A stretch of DNA of 64,000 nucleotides, taken from Lewinella sp. LCG006 (GTDB lineage Bacteria; Bacteroidota; Bacteroidia; Chitinophagales; Saprospiraceae). A model generated the notes under the pieces. It worked only from the letters and a program-made list of their open reading frames with translations, did no database searches and was not told where the DNA came from. The DNA lies in NCBI RefSeq assembly GCF_040784935.1, contig NZ_CP160680.1:558001-622000 (forward strand). Direction: 5' to 3'. The position numbers and the translations under genes are program-made. Of this stretch, positions 36,774 through 45,604 are shown in pieces (within the stretch, counting starts at the first letter, position 1; every line of letters begins with the position of its first letter).

Positions 36774-36816
36774 TAGCTAATATACTAAATTACAGTAATT
36801 TAGTATATTAAAGCTA
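36774..36816. repeat. AT-rich near-perfect palindrome upstream of the CHAT-protease operon
   Basis: A perfect 15-bp inverted repeat (TAATATACTAAATTA at 36778-36792, complement at 36796-36810) has a 3-nt centre, flanked by TTAGC/GCTAT with one bulge. It lies 60 bp before the operon start and could be an operator or a terminator-like structure. The rest of 36717-37068 is AT-rich with no gene seen. Confidence 0.65.
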
Positions 36817-37068
36817 TAGTATCCTGACAACGACGGTAGTCATAAATATGCCTGTCGGATGGTACTGTAGCAATTTTCACTTTAACAGGTTGTATATAGC
36901 TAAAATTAGAATAGCTGATGATAACGTAAAGATAAAGGAGGAATTCGCAGAAGGGAAACCAAAATTGAATATTTCTTTGAGTTCCTAAAAAACAAAACAA
37001 CACCACAAAACACTATCTATCAAATATTTAATAAAATAAAATCCCATATCCTAAACAAAGAAAAACAC

Positions 37069-39717
37069 TCAAAACTTCACCCCCACCGCCACACTCACCG
37101 TCCGCCCCAACAGCTGTAGCTCATTGCCCAATAGGACGTTTCGATTATTTTCTTCTGGTAGGGAATAGATGCGCTGCCGATAAAGGGTGTTTGCGCGATC
37201 CAGCAAATTGAAGACCCCAAGGCTTCCATACACTTCACCTTTCTCCATAGGATAGGTATAGCGAGCTGATACATCCACCCTATGGTAAGCAGGTATCCGC
37301 CGCAGGCTACTCACATTGCGCTCTCTGCGGTCGTTGGCTAAGTCGGAAACAGCGAGATCCAGATACGGGCGTCCACTGGCAAAAATATAGACCCCGCTCA
37401 GCGACCAGCGCTGGTATTCGTATTCATTGACCCATTGTAGCTGGTGGGGGCGATCATCCTGGGCAGCGTAGGAAGCTCCCCGAAACAACTCGTTGAAGGT
37501 GCGCCGCGAACGACTCAGCGTATATGCCAGCCAGGTACTGTAATGGCTCCAGCGTTGGCTGATCAGCAGGTCTAAACCTACCACTTTGCCTGTGCCTTGA
37601 GAAACCTGGTAAAAGGCATTGCCATTGGCCACGCCCCCTGGCCCGCTGAACTCATTCAGCACAGTGGTGTGCTCAAGTACTCCGTTGCTGTGTTTATAAT
37701 ATGCTTCAGCGTCTAGCAAAAAATCACCCTTGCGAAACGTAAAACCCAACATTCCTTGTGTACTGTTCCCCACCGGAAATTGCTCCCCATCGGCCAATGT
37801 CCAAATTTCGAAGTTGCGACCATAGCGGTTTTCGTGGTAATACCTTCGCAAAAATTGGTAGTAATGATTTACAGCACCTTTTAGTCGCCAAGCATCATTA
37901 GCCTGGTAGCCAAACTGGAAACGTGGTGAGGGGTACACTGCTGCCGTCGCACTGTAATAGGTGGCATGTAGCCCCGCTTCCAGAAGCCACTTTGTCTTTT
38001 CCCATTGATAGGAGGCAAATAAGCCCAGCTGATCTTCACGACCATCATTAGCTAATAAGGTAGCCGTATTATTTGCAGCAATCTGTAGGCTTACTGCTTC
38101 CTGGCTCCCCTGTAGCCCAAATGCTATTTTTTGCTGATCATCAAGTTGGTAATCGTGGCTCCAATTAAAACGCCAACCTTCCAAATCGTTGTTCCTGGTA
38201 TTTTCGTTGATCAAAAACAAAAAGTCTCCATTCAGTTGTTCACGGATAAGCTCTGTACTCGTAATTTCAGCAATGCTGAAAGAGGAGTAGCCCAGGGTCA
38301 ATTCACTACGCCACGACTCACTCCATACTTGTTGCCAGCGAAAGCTGTAAGCGGCGTTAGCCCAGTCGCTATTTTCCCGAAAACGGGTTGTATTTGTAAT
38401 CAAACGCCCTTGGTTGCGGGTTCGAAAAGCAAGGTCATAATCATAATCATAGTGATCTTCACTACGGTAAGCATTAAAATCAAAGTACGTTTTTTCGCTG
38501 GCTTGCCACGCCCATTTCACATTGGCATCATAAAAACGGTAGGCCGGCTGCACTTGTATCTGACGGGATTCCTCAATCAAGTCCAGAAGATTGCCATTTC
38601 CTAAATCAACCTCCTGGTTCAAAACGCCAAAAAGATCGTTCTTCGCCAGGTTATTGAGGCTTGATCGACCGCCAATTTGTAGTTCCATGTTGTTGGTCAG
38701 CTTCAATCGCGTACTGGCATTCGCAAGCAAACTACTCAACTCTATTTGAGTAGCGTGATGTGCTGTCGTCATCGGGTACGAATCCATCACTACCACCGAA
38801 GAGGTACGCCCACCGTAGCTGATGGGGTAAGTGTTTTTATACAACTTTACCGAACTCACCAAAGCTCCGTTGACGGCACTAAAGGCGCCGAAAAAATGAT
38901 CAACGCCGTAAAGCAACATCCCATCCCAGAGGAGGAGGTTTTCTTCGGCATTGCCACCCCGAACTTGCAAAGCCGCGGAGCCATCATTGAAAGCCGCTAC
39001 GCCTGGCAAGAGCTGTAAATTGCGCAAAACATCGGTAGCTCCACCCAAGCTAGGGAGTTTGTCGTTCGGCCGAATGACCATCGCCTGTTCCCCCGGGGCC
39101 AACCCCAGGGTGGCCGCCTCATCAGTGACGATGATAACGGCCCCAATTGACTGGGGCAAAGCAGCTAAGGTAAATACGGCCTGGGTAGCTTTTCCTACCT
39201 TTAATTGTTGTGGTTTATAACCCAAATAGCGGGCTTCCAACCAAAGATCTCCCTTGATGGTGTCAGGACAAGAAAAGCGAAAATTACCCGCTTCGTCTGT
39301 GACCGTTCCTTTGTTCAGTTGAGGACTAAAAACAGTAGCGTATGCCAGTGGTTCGCCAGTGGTTTCGTCCTTGATATGACCGTTTAGCTGGTAGTAAGTA
39401 AGTGCTGGCGCAAGCTCGGAAACCACTTTAGGTCGGATCAAAATCTGCCCCTCGCTAATGGTAAGGTATTCCAAACCGGATTGCGCCAAGATCTGATAAA
39501 AAGAACGCACGACTTCCTCTTCTTGCAAGTGAATACTGACGCTCTTGCCCCGTACAATAGCCGGATCAAAAGCCAGAAGCAAACCGTATTTATCCCCAAA
39601 CACTTGAAACACCTCCTCTAATGGTGTAGCAGAAAAATTTTCCGTCACCCGCTGCTGTGCTAGCAGGGGTAAAGCACTGAATATTAGCAAAAAAAGCGGG
39701 AGTAATGAAACAAACAT
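37069..39717 (-). CDS. TonB-dependent receptor with STN signalling domain
   Basis: An 882-residue outer-membrane receptor started at the ATG giving a signal peptide (MFVSLLPLFLLIFS...LLAQ); the upstream extension of the frame runs through a dispersed repeat and is not believable. After the signal come an STN/secretin domain (about 24-100, 'VTENFSATPLEEVFQVFGDK'), a CarboxypepD_reg-like domain (YQLNGHIKDETTGEPLAYAT), a plug ('LQVRGGNAEENLLLWDGML') and a barrel ending in F. The STN domain is what touches the FecR anti-sigma factor, and fecR and the sigma gene lie directly upstream. This makes it a transducer-type receptor. Ligand unknown. Confidence 0.9.
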   Translation of the reverse strand: MFVSLLPLFLLIFSALPLLAQQRVTENFSATPLEEVFQVFGDKYGLLLAFDPAIVRGKSVSIHLQEEEVVRSFYQILAQSGLEYLTISEGQILIRPKVVSELAPALTYYQLNGHIKDETTGEPLAYATVFSPQLNKGTVTDEAGNFRFSCPDTIKGDLWLEARYLGYKPQQLKVGKATQAVFTLAALPQSIGAVIIVTDEAATLGLAPGEQAMVIRPNDKLPSLGGATDVLRNLQLLPGVAAFNDGSAALQVRGGNAEENLLLWDGMLLYGVDHFFGAFSAVNGALVSSVKLYKNTYPISYGGRTSSVVVMDSYPMTTAHHATQIELSSLLANASTRLKLTNNMELQIGGRSSLNNLAKNDLFGVLNQEVDLGNGNLLDLIEESRQIQVQPAYRFYDANVKWAWQASEKTYFDFNAYRSEDHYDYDYDLAFRTRNQGRLITNTTRFRENSDWANAAYSFRWQQVWSESWRSELTLGYSSFSIAEITSTELIREQLNGDFLFLINENTRNNDLEGWRFNWSHDYQLDDQQKIAFGLQGSQEAVSLQIAANNTATLLANDGREDQLGLFASYQWEKTKWLLEAGLHATYYSATAAVYPSPRFQFGYQANDAWRLKGAVNHYYQFLRRYYHENRYGRNFEIWTLADGEQFPVGNSTQGMLGFTFRKGDFLLDAEAYYKHSNGVLEHTTVLNEFSGPGGVANGNAFYQVSQGTGKVVGLDLLISQRWSHYSTWLAYTLSRSRRTFNELFRGASYAAQDDRPHQLQWVNEYEYQRWSLSGVYIFASGRPYLDLAVSDLANDRRERNVSSLRRIPAYHRVDVSARYTYPMEKGEVYGSLGVFNLLDRANTLYRQRIYSLPEENNRNVLLGNELQLLGRTVSVAVGVKF

Positions 39718-39727
39718 AGGTCGCGTA

Positions 39728-39760
39728 GACCTGCCTGCCAGCAAGCTGGCCTTGCAGGCA
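39728..39760. repeat. REP-like palindromic repeat, copy 1
   Basis: A 33-bp sequence identical to 59403-59435. Its GCCTGC and GCAGGC arms are separated by a CAGCAAGCTGG core. It lies between fecR and the receptor gene. Confidence 0.7.
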
Positions 39761-39856
39761 AGGGCACAGGGACGCAGAGGTATTTCTTCTTTGATCACCT
39801 TCGGTGATCGTCGAAAGCTCTTCTGAGTTATCAATAAGTCAGGCATTAATTAAGCG

Positions 39857-40846
39857 TTATTGGCCATTGGCACTGATCGTCACTTGCTGACCAGTCACTG
39901 AAAATTGCAAATTCAACGGCCAGCATACGGTTTGCAGTGCTTGTTCGAGGTCATTGCTCTTGAAAAAGCCTGCGTACTGGCGTTTTGCAATCTCCGCTGG
40001 ATACTGCACATCAATGGCGTACTGGCGTTCTAGCGCGGCAAAGACCTCAGCCAAAGGTACATTATCGAAGTAATGAATTTGATCTTGCCAAGCAATATCA
40101 TTGCGGTTGCTAATTGGGCGTGCTTGTAATTTACCGTCTTGCAGGAACACCCCCTCCTGAGGAGTCAGAATAGTCGTTTCTCCGGTGCTGGTGGTGACTT
40201 TCACTTTACCAGTGTAGCAGTTTACACGAAAGATTCCTTCGCGTGCTTCTACATTAAAGCTGGTACCCAATACTTCTACCTGCCCCAATGAGGTTTTTAC
40301 AATAAAGGGGCTACCTTTCTTTACTTCAAAGAAGGCTTCCCCTTCCAGTAGGATGGTTCTTTCTTTTTTCCAGTTGGCAGGGGTGTAAGTCATGTTCGAA
40401 ACTGCATTCATGCTTATCACCGATCCATCTGGCAGTATTTTTTTTGAGATTTCTTTACGTGCAGTACTTGCTATTACTGGTGTCGCTACGGTGGCGTTGG
40501 TCCACCACCAACCTGCGGCTATTAATAGTGCTATGCTTGCAGCTGCCGCCAATATCCACATGGTACGACGTCGCTGGGGTAGCTGCTCAATTTGTGCTTC
40601 AGTTGTAGCGGCATCGATCGCGTTCCAAAGGTTTTTCTTACGCTCCTCACCTAGTGAAGGCACCTCCCATTGCACCGAAGCGACCAGTGCTCGAGCGGTT
40701 TCCACCTTCTCCAACTGGTCCGGATGAGCAGCCAGCCACGCCTTCCATGCTGGGGCATTAGCAGAGGCTGCGCCGCGAACCCACTGAAGAAATGCGTCTT
40801 CCTGGGCGAGGTCTTCTGGTGTATATGTTAAGTAATCTTGCTTCAT
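39857..40846 (-). CDS. FecR-family anti-sigma factor
   Basis: A 329-residue protein. A short cytosolic N-terminal region (about 1-90, 'DLAQEDAFLQWVRGAASANA') would bind the sigma factor, then one transmembrane helix (about 94-114, WILAAAASIALLIAAGWWW) and a periplasmic FecR domain (about 130-235: 'RKEISKKILPDGSVISMNAVSN', 'EGEAFFEVKKGSPFIVKT', 'VEVLGTSFNVEA'). The C-terminal ~70 residues are DUF4974-like ('FDNVPLAEVFAALERQYAID'). It controls the ECF sigma factor in response to the STN-bearing receptor encoded downstream. Confidence 0.95.
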   Translation of the reverse strand: MKQDYLTYTPEDLAQEDAFLQWVRGAASANAPAWKAWLAAHPDQLEKVETARALVASVQWEVPSLGEERKKNLWNAIDAATTEAQIEQLPQRRRTMWILAAAASIALLIAAGWWWTNATVATPVIASTARKEISKKILPDGSVISMNAVSNMTYTPANWKKERTILLEGEAFFEVKKGSPFIVKTSLGQVEVLGTSFNVEAREGIFRVNCYTGKVKVTTSTGETTILTPQEGVFLQDGKLQARPISNRNDIAWQDQIHYFDNVPLAEVFAALERQYAIDVQYPAEIAKRQYAGFFKSNDLEQALQTVCWPLNLQFSVTGQQVTISANGQ

Positions 40847-40893
40847 ATCTTGTACCTTCTACCTTTATAAGGCAGCAGTGAATCGTTTTGTAC

Positions 40894-41460
40894 TTATTTA
40901 TAAAGGAAAAAAATCAACAAGAGGCCCAATAATTGACGCAGTGCCTTCATCCCCGCGGAAGCGGTATTGCGTACTGACTGGTAATTGATACCCAAAACGG
41001 TGGCAATATGCTGATAGTCCATTTCCTCAAAATACCGGAGGTATAAGATTTCTCGCTGCCGCTCACTCAACAAACTCAGGGCCTTACCCACTGTTTGCTG
41101 TTGGGTTACTGTTTCCTCAGCTTCCAGCAATACCTCGTCTGCCGCTGCTGTATGGGCATTTACATCCACAACCTTCAAATGGCGCGCTGTCCGGTTTTCT
41201 CCTTGCTTTAGGTGCCGGATAATTTTGCGCCGCAGCGCCACCAATAAGTATTGCCGGATAGCATCTGTATCCCCGAGCGTAGCGCTGTTTTTCCACAACT
41301 CAATAAACAGGTCCTGAATACTATCTTCCACCAAAGCCTGATCCGCGGTTATCTGGCAACCATACTTAAACAGGGCATCTACCTCTTGCTGATAGATCGC
41401 TGCCAAAGCTTTTTTATCCCCAGCTTTTAGGGCCCGCCACAATTGTTGATCATTGGTCAT
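40894..41460 (-). CDS. ECF RNA polymerase sigma factor (FecI-like, Bacteroidota type)
   Basis: A 188-residue sigma-70 family regulator. Region 2 is visible at about 20-90 ('ALFKYGCQITADQALVEDSI', 'FIELWKN') and region 4 at about 125-180 ('LSERQREILYLRYFEEMDYQ', 'IATVLGINYQSVRNTASAGM'). It leads the sigma/FecR/receptor unit, with 47 bp before fecR. The likely mode is cell-surface signalling: ligand binding to the receptor frees the sigma factor through FecR. The divergently placed repeat lipoprotein gene is a candidate member of its regulon; I cannot see the target promoter. Confidence 0.94.
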   Translation of the reverse strand: MTNDQQLWRALKAGDKKALAAIYQQEVDALFKYGCQITADQALVEDSIQDLFIELWKNSATLGDTDAIRQYLLVALRRKIIRHLKQGENRTARHLKVVDVNAHTAAADEVLLEAEETVTQQQTVGKALSLLSERQREILYLRYFEEMDYQHIATVLGINYQSVRNTASAGMKALRQLLGLLLIFFLYK

Positions 41461-41670
41461 CGGTGCAAATAGACAATAAAATAAGTATCAGGTTTAACTT
41501 CTGTAATGGGCTAAAACTACACATTTGTCTGCAAATGACCCGCTTCAGGGCAGCATTTCAATCATTCGTGAAAAAAAATCAAAAAAAATCAAAAAAGCAT
41601 GAGTACACTTTTCCACCCTGCGGTCTTATAGGGATGAAAAGCATAATTTTCATCCAAAAAACAAAAGAAA

Positions 41671-42657
41671 ATGCAAATTCAAAAAAAATGGTTTTTCCCA
41701 TTATTGCTCCTACTACCTTCCTTGCTCTTCTTTACAGCTTGTGAAAAAAGTACTACCCAAGACGATGAAACCCTGACCACCGAAGAAGTGACCATCCAGG
41801 CCCTGACCATCATGGAAGAATCCGGCGAAATGGGATGTGGTGCTTGCTTCAGCCTTGTTTACCCGGTAACGGTTTTATTTCCCGACGAGACTGAAGTAAC
41901 CGTGGCCAGTCGTGAAGAACTTCGGGAAGCAATTGCAGCTTACATCGAAGCTAATCCACCACAAAACAACCGCCCCTTCCGTCCATTACGCGGGTTCCGC
42001 CCAGAACTGGTATTTCCTTATGATGTCCAACTGGAAGATGGTTCTATTCTGACCATTGAGTCGCGCGACGACTTGGAAATCATCCTTGAAGATTGTGGAT
42101 TTGATCCCAACCGCCCTAATCGCCCGCGCGGCGGTAGCCATGGCCAATTTGGTGGCCTAAACCACTGCTTCAACATTGTATTCCCGCTTACGGTAGCGTT
42201 CCCCGACGGAACAGCACTTACCGTTGCCGACCGTCAGGAACTCGCAGCTGCGATCCGTGAATGGCGGATCAACAACCCCGATGCCGAAGAGCGCCCTACA
42301 CTAGCCTATCCTTATGATGTAGAATTGCAAGATGGCACTATCCTTACCATTAGCAGCGATGAAGACCGTGCCGATTTGCGCGAAACTTGTGGCGGCCCTG
42401 TTGGTGATGGCCACGGCGAACCTTGCTTCACCGTCAACTTTCCGGTAACTATAGGTTTTCCTGATGGCACGACCGTTGAAGTCAACAACCGTGAAGAAGC
42501 CCTCACTGCTATCATGGAATGGGCAGAAGCCAACCCAGGTGCTACCGAGCGCCCCAGCATCGTCTTCCCTATTACTGTCACCTTCACCGAAGATGGTACT
42601 ACGCAGGAAGTAAATTCTCGCATGGAATTGCGCCAACTGCGCCGTGATTGCCACTAA
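41671..42657 (+). CDS. Lipoprotein of three cysteine-delimited tandem repeats
   Basis: A 328-residue protein with signal peptide and lipobox (FFTAC, C24). The rest is three copies of a 75-84 residue unit at 59-142, 166-240 and 252-327. Each begins with CF, runs FPVTVxFPDGTxxTVxxREEL, an AI...W...NP helix, ERPxxxFPYDVxLxDGTxLTI and an acidic helix, and ends with a cysteine. The cysteines probably pair within a unit (C59-C142, C166-C240, C252-C327). The last unit has drifted (FTEDGTTQEV). No named family is recognised. It is divergent from the ECF sigma gene by 210 bp, so it may belong to that regulon. Confidence 0.8.
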   Translation: MQIQKKWFFPLLLLLPSLLFFTACEKSTTQDDETLTTEEVTIQALTIMEESGEMGCGACFSLVYPVTVLFPDETEVTVASREELREAIAAYIEANPPQNNRPFRPLRGFRPELVFPYDVQLEDGSILTIESRDDLEIILEDCGFDPNRPNRPRGGSHGQFGGLNHCFNIVFPLTVAFPDGTALTVADRQELAAAIREWRINNPDAEERPTLAYPYDVELQDGTILTISSDEDRADLRETCGGPVGDGHGEPCFTVNFPVTIGFPDGTTVEVNNREEALTAIMEWAEANPGATERPSIVFPITVTFTEDGTTQEVNSRMELRQLRRDCH

Positions 42658-42785
42658 AAGTAGAGATGTACGTGATGTTGATACCGCCACTTTGGGTAGA
42701 GGATAGAGGGATTTTTACCTCTTTTACCTTGCCATAGCACAGGTCTTCATCGCTACAAAGAACACTAAGCGACCAATATAACTTT

Positions 42786-42840
42786 CCCTCAAGGATGTGT
42801 CTTCATCAACGAAGGCAAACATCCTTGGGGGATTTTTTTT
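42786..42840 (+). terminator. Intrinsic terminator downstream of the repeat lipoprotein
   Basis: A 13-bp stem (42786-42798 with 42819-42831) has a 20-nt loop and is followed by ATTTTTTTT. Its single non-Watson-Crick pair is G-U in plus-strand RNA but A-C in minus, fitting a plus-strand terminator. Confidence 0.8.
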
Positions 42841-42852
42841 AAAATAAAGGAA

Positions 42853-43450
42853 CCGGACAGCGAACTTAATCGCTGCCCGGCCCGGAATAATAGCAACTAT
42901 CTACTTATCTCCAATTGCCCTTCTGAAGATAATAAAAACACCCTTGCGGGTCGGACTTTTCAGCCCGGACTGATCGACACGCCTCTAATCATAGGGGATA
43001 AGCGCTCGACCGGCCCGAAATGTCAGGCATTCCGTTCAAAAATTGGATTGCATGCCGCCATTGGTATGCGTGTGTATTCAGATTTCCTTCTCAATTTCTT
43101 TTTCTTATTAGTGCTCCCCCGACCTTTCCGAAGATCGGCCGGGGAGTGCCCTAATGAACAGTGTGTGTTTCCTCAAGTGCTTTACAAAGCAACTCATAGG
43201 GTTAAAGGAGATCAGCTCATCCACTGATCTGGCTTTAGGTGTATACTTTGGGACCATACGTCCAACTCAAAAAACAGGTGTTAATGGGGTTTTAGTTCCT
43301 AATAACTTCTCAAAGTGAGGGCGACAATGCGTGCATCACCGCCCACCAAACTAAGTGAGTCTTAAGGACAGATTAAGTCTTTCTGGGGTTTCAAATAAAA
43401 GCCGCATTCTTTTATGCCGCCTGTATTGTTTAGGTTGTTTCCTTCTGAAT
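42853..43450 (-). ncRNA. Candidate ~600-nt minus-strand structured RNA
   Basis: A perfect -7 box faces leftward at 43464-43457, and a hairpin CCGGGCAGCGA/UCGCUGUCCGG (42880-42853, then UUCCUUUAUUUU) ends the interval. In minus-strand RNA its odd pair is G-U; in plus it would be A-C. The 43112-43150 hairpin is also better paired on the minus strand, while the 43051-43070 one prefers plus. I checked by eye for tmRNA, RNase P, SRP and 6S core motifs and saw none. Confidence 0.35.
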
Positions 43451-43456
43451 ACGCTA

Positions 43457-43464
43457 CAAATGTA
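43457..43464 (-). promoter_or_regulatory. -7 box facing the structured region
   Basis: TACATTTG on the minus strand, the same octamer as at 11984-11977. The -33 position has only TTTC at 20-nt spacing. Confidence 0.4.
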
Positions 43465-43775
43465 GGAGCAAGTAAGCCGCCAGGGAAACCATATTTCGAT
43501 TTTTATTCGACATTCTAAGCACATTCATAAAACTATAAATTACTTAAAATCAATTATATACAACTTTATAAATTCTTTTTTCTAACGACGCTACTTTCTT
43601 GAAAAAAAATCTCATTTTAAGTTCTTCTTAACGCCTCAAGGTTTTTTTAAGATTTTCTTAGGGTATCTTAAATTGTAGTTAAACCAATAACCGGCATAGG
43701 GTGAGTAGAGGATTAGCCCGCATCTTTCGGCATACAACAGATGCTCTATTTCCGCATCACTTAACACTACTGTTT

Positions 43776-44459
43776 ATGAAAATACAAATCCTATTTCTTT
43801 CAACGCTCCTTGGTGTGCTGTTTTCCGCTATGCTCAGCGCCGCCAGCTATGGGCCACCGATCAAAGCCTTTCACCGCTCCGATTTTCAGGGCGAGCGAAT
43901 AAACATCCACGCTGATTGGTCCGTGAACTCCCCACACGATTACTGGAACGACGCCATCAATTCCCTCATCGTCCCCCGTGGCTACGAAGCGCACTTGTTT
44001 GAGCATGGCGGTTTCCGGGGCGATTACATCGTCGTTCGGGGCCAGTGGTCCAGCCGTCAAGACCGCTATTGGTATAATCGTATTTCTTCCATCAGGCTCG
44101 TACCTATTGCCCATCCAAGAGGCCACTACCACCAGGGGCCACCACCCTCTCATATCTGTGGTCCTGCTTGCAACGCCAACTGTGGCTACCTTCCGGCGCC
44201 TACCATCACGGCCTTTGAGCACCACAGCTTCGGCGGAGCGTCCTTTACCATCACTGGTGAATGGTCGGCGATCTATTCCGATGATTTCTGGAACGATCGC
44301 ATCAGCTCTATCTACGTCCCTCGGGGCTACGCCGTCATCCTTTATGAAGATGCCTATTATCGGGGCCGCTCCGTCGTACTTGAGCACAGTTGGAGCCCCT
44401 ATACCAGCGAAGATTTCTGGAACGACCGGGTAAGTTCCATCCGGGTGGTTCGGCGTTAA
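43776..44459 (+). CDS. Exported beta/gamma-crystallin-like protein
   Basis: A 227-residue protein; I begin at the ATG giving a signal peptide (about 1-23). Four Greek-key motifs form two domains (about 28-109 and 143-227), joined by a linker with four cysteines (C128, C132, C136 and neighbours: HICGPACNANCG). Each motif has an aromatic/glycine turn such as 'LFEHGGFRGDYIVV' or 'LYEDAYYRGRSVVL', and ends in a calcium-site stretch: WNDAINSL, YNRISSIR, WNDRISSI, WNDRVSSI. These match the N/D-N/D-x-x-S/T-S rule of microbial calcium-binding crystallins. The gene lies 25 bp before the queuosine mannosyltransferase gene. Function is probably extracellular or periplasmic calcium binding. Confidence 0.9.
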   Translation: MKIQILFLSTLLGVLFSAMLSAASYGPPIKAFHRSDFQGERINIHADWSVNSPHDYWNDAINSLIVPRGYEAHLFEHGGFRGDYIVVRGQWSSRQDRYWYNRISSIRLVPIAHPRGHYHQGPPPSHICGPACNANCGYLPAPTITAFEHHSFGGASFTITGEWSAIYSDDFWNDRISSIYVPRGYAVILYEDAYYRGRSVVLEHSWSPYTSEDFWNDRVSSIRVVRR

Positions 44460-44484
44460 ATTAAAAACCCCGTATTTTGTCCAC

Positions 44485-45597
44485 ATGATCATCCACCTCT
44501 TCGCACCCTTTTTCAGTGGCAGCCACCAACGGTGGGCCGAAGGTTATGCCCGGCACAGTCAGCATACAGTTCGGCTCTTTACCCTACCGGGGCGCCACTG
44601 GAAATGGCGAATGCACGGTGCTGCCGTACAGTTGGCACAAGCATTTCTGGCGCAAACAGAGCAACCCGACTTATTGCTGACTACAGACATGCTTGATACG
44701 GCCACCTTTCTGGCGTTGACGCGCAAGAGGACGGCCAACTTACCCGTAGCGGTCTATTTTCACGAAAACCAGCTTACTTATCCTTGGTCTCCCACGGATG
44801 AAGATGTACCGTTGCAAAGAGATCGTCACTATGGCTGGCTCAATTACACCTCCGCCCTCGCTGCGGATACTGTGCTATTCAATTCTCATTATCACCAACA
44901 AAGTTTTCTCAGCGCATTACCCAACTACCTCCAGGCTTTCCCCGATTATCAAGGGCTCGCTACGGTCGACCAGCTTGCAGCAAAATCTCAGGTACTTTAT
45001 CTCGGGATGGATCTACTCTCAGAAAAGGAGAACAAGCTCTCAAAAGGCAATACTCCTATATTGCTATGGAATCATCGCTGGGAATACGACAAACACCCCG
45101 ATGCCTTCTTTCGAATCTGCGAGCAGTTAAAACTGGATGGGCTCAAGTTTCAGTTGATTGTCTTAGGCGAGCGATACGCTAAAGCACCGCCTGTTTTTGC
45201 TCACGCCCGAGAAGTGTTGAAGGACGAAATCATCCACTGGGGCTTTGCCAAGGACAAAGGAGAATATACCCATTGGCTACAAAAAGCGACCATCTTGCCC
45301 GTTACCAGCAAGCAGGATTTTTTTGGCGGCAGCATCGTCGAGGCCATGTATCACGGCGTCTACCCGCTACTTCCTAATCGGCTTGCTTATCCCGAGCATA
45401 TTCCTCACGATTTCCACGCACAACATCTCTACGAAACGGAGGAGGAGCTTTTTGAAAAACTACAGCAACTTATTCTTCCTTCCAAAGCCTTTACCCAACA
45501 TGACATCTTCCGCAAATGGGTGGCCCACTACGATTGGCAACAGCTGGCTTCCGTTTACGATCAAAAGATGGAAAGTGTTGTCAAATCAGGAAACTAG
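44485..45597 (+). CDS. tRNA-queuosine alpha-mannosyltransferase-like glycosyltransferase (DUF3524)
   Basis: A 370-residue GT-B glycosyltransferase. The N-terminal DUF3524 domain has the family-defining 'SGSHQRWAEGYARHSQHTV', 'PGRHWKWRMHGAA', 'LLTTDMLDTATFLAL' and 'YFHENQLTYPW'. The C-terminal Glycos_transf_1 half has 'ILLWNHRWEYDKHPDAFF' and 'SKQDFFGGSIVEAMYHGVYP'. The human homologue (GTDC1/QTMAN) adds mannose to queuosine in tRNA-Asp; bacterial members are annotated by similarity. Another queuosine gene, queE, is 13 kb away in this window. It overlaps nothing and converges on the GH57 gene. Confidence 0.88.
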   Translation: MIIHLFAPFFSGSHQRWAEGYARHSQHTVRLFTLPGRHWKWRMHGAAVQLAQAFLAQTEQPDLLLTTDMLDTATFLALTRKRTANLPVAVYFHENQLTYPWSPTDEDVPLQRDRHYGWLNYTSALAADTVLFNSHYHQQSFLSALPNYLQAFPDYQGLATVDQLAAKSQVLYLGMDLLSEKENKLSKGNTPILLWNHRWEYDKHPDAFFRICEQLKLDGLKFQLIVLGERYAKAPPVFAHAREVLKDEIIHWGFAKDKGEYTHWLQKATILPVTSKQDFFGGSIVEAMYHGVYPLLPNRLAYPEHIPHDFHAQHLYETEEELFEKLQQLILPSKAFTQHDIFRKWVAHYDWQQLASVYDQKMESVVKSGN

Positions 45598-45604
45598 TAC
45601 CTAT

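Larger units (their letters stand above)
42658..43775. other. 1.1-kb gene-free, hairpin-rich region
   Basis: No frame of useful length or family resemblance lies on either strand. It contains a plus-strand terminator, a minus-strand terminator-like hairpin, a minus-strand -7 box and several smaller hairpins: 43051-43070, 43112-43150, 43209-43230 and 43396-43416. The last 200 bp before the crystallin gene are strongly AT-rich. Confidence 0.7.

Noticed and set aside
39718-39846. 43-codon upstream extension of the STN receptor
   Set aside because: It reads through the dispersed 33-bp repeat and would bury the signal peptide.
43020-43160. Small minus-strand frame reading ...KKKKLRRKSEYTR...
   Set aside because: It has no start codon before a stop and its left part is the sequence of a hairpin, so RNA structure explains it better.
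42853-43450. tmRNA, RNase P, SRP or 6S RNA
   Set aside because: I looked for the diagnostic core sequences of each on both strands and did not find them.
43800-44492. 230-codon minus frame over the crystallin gene
   Set aside because: The plus frame has four intact Greek-key motifs and a signal peptide; the minus frame is low in recognisable structure.
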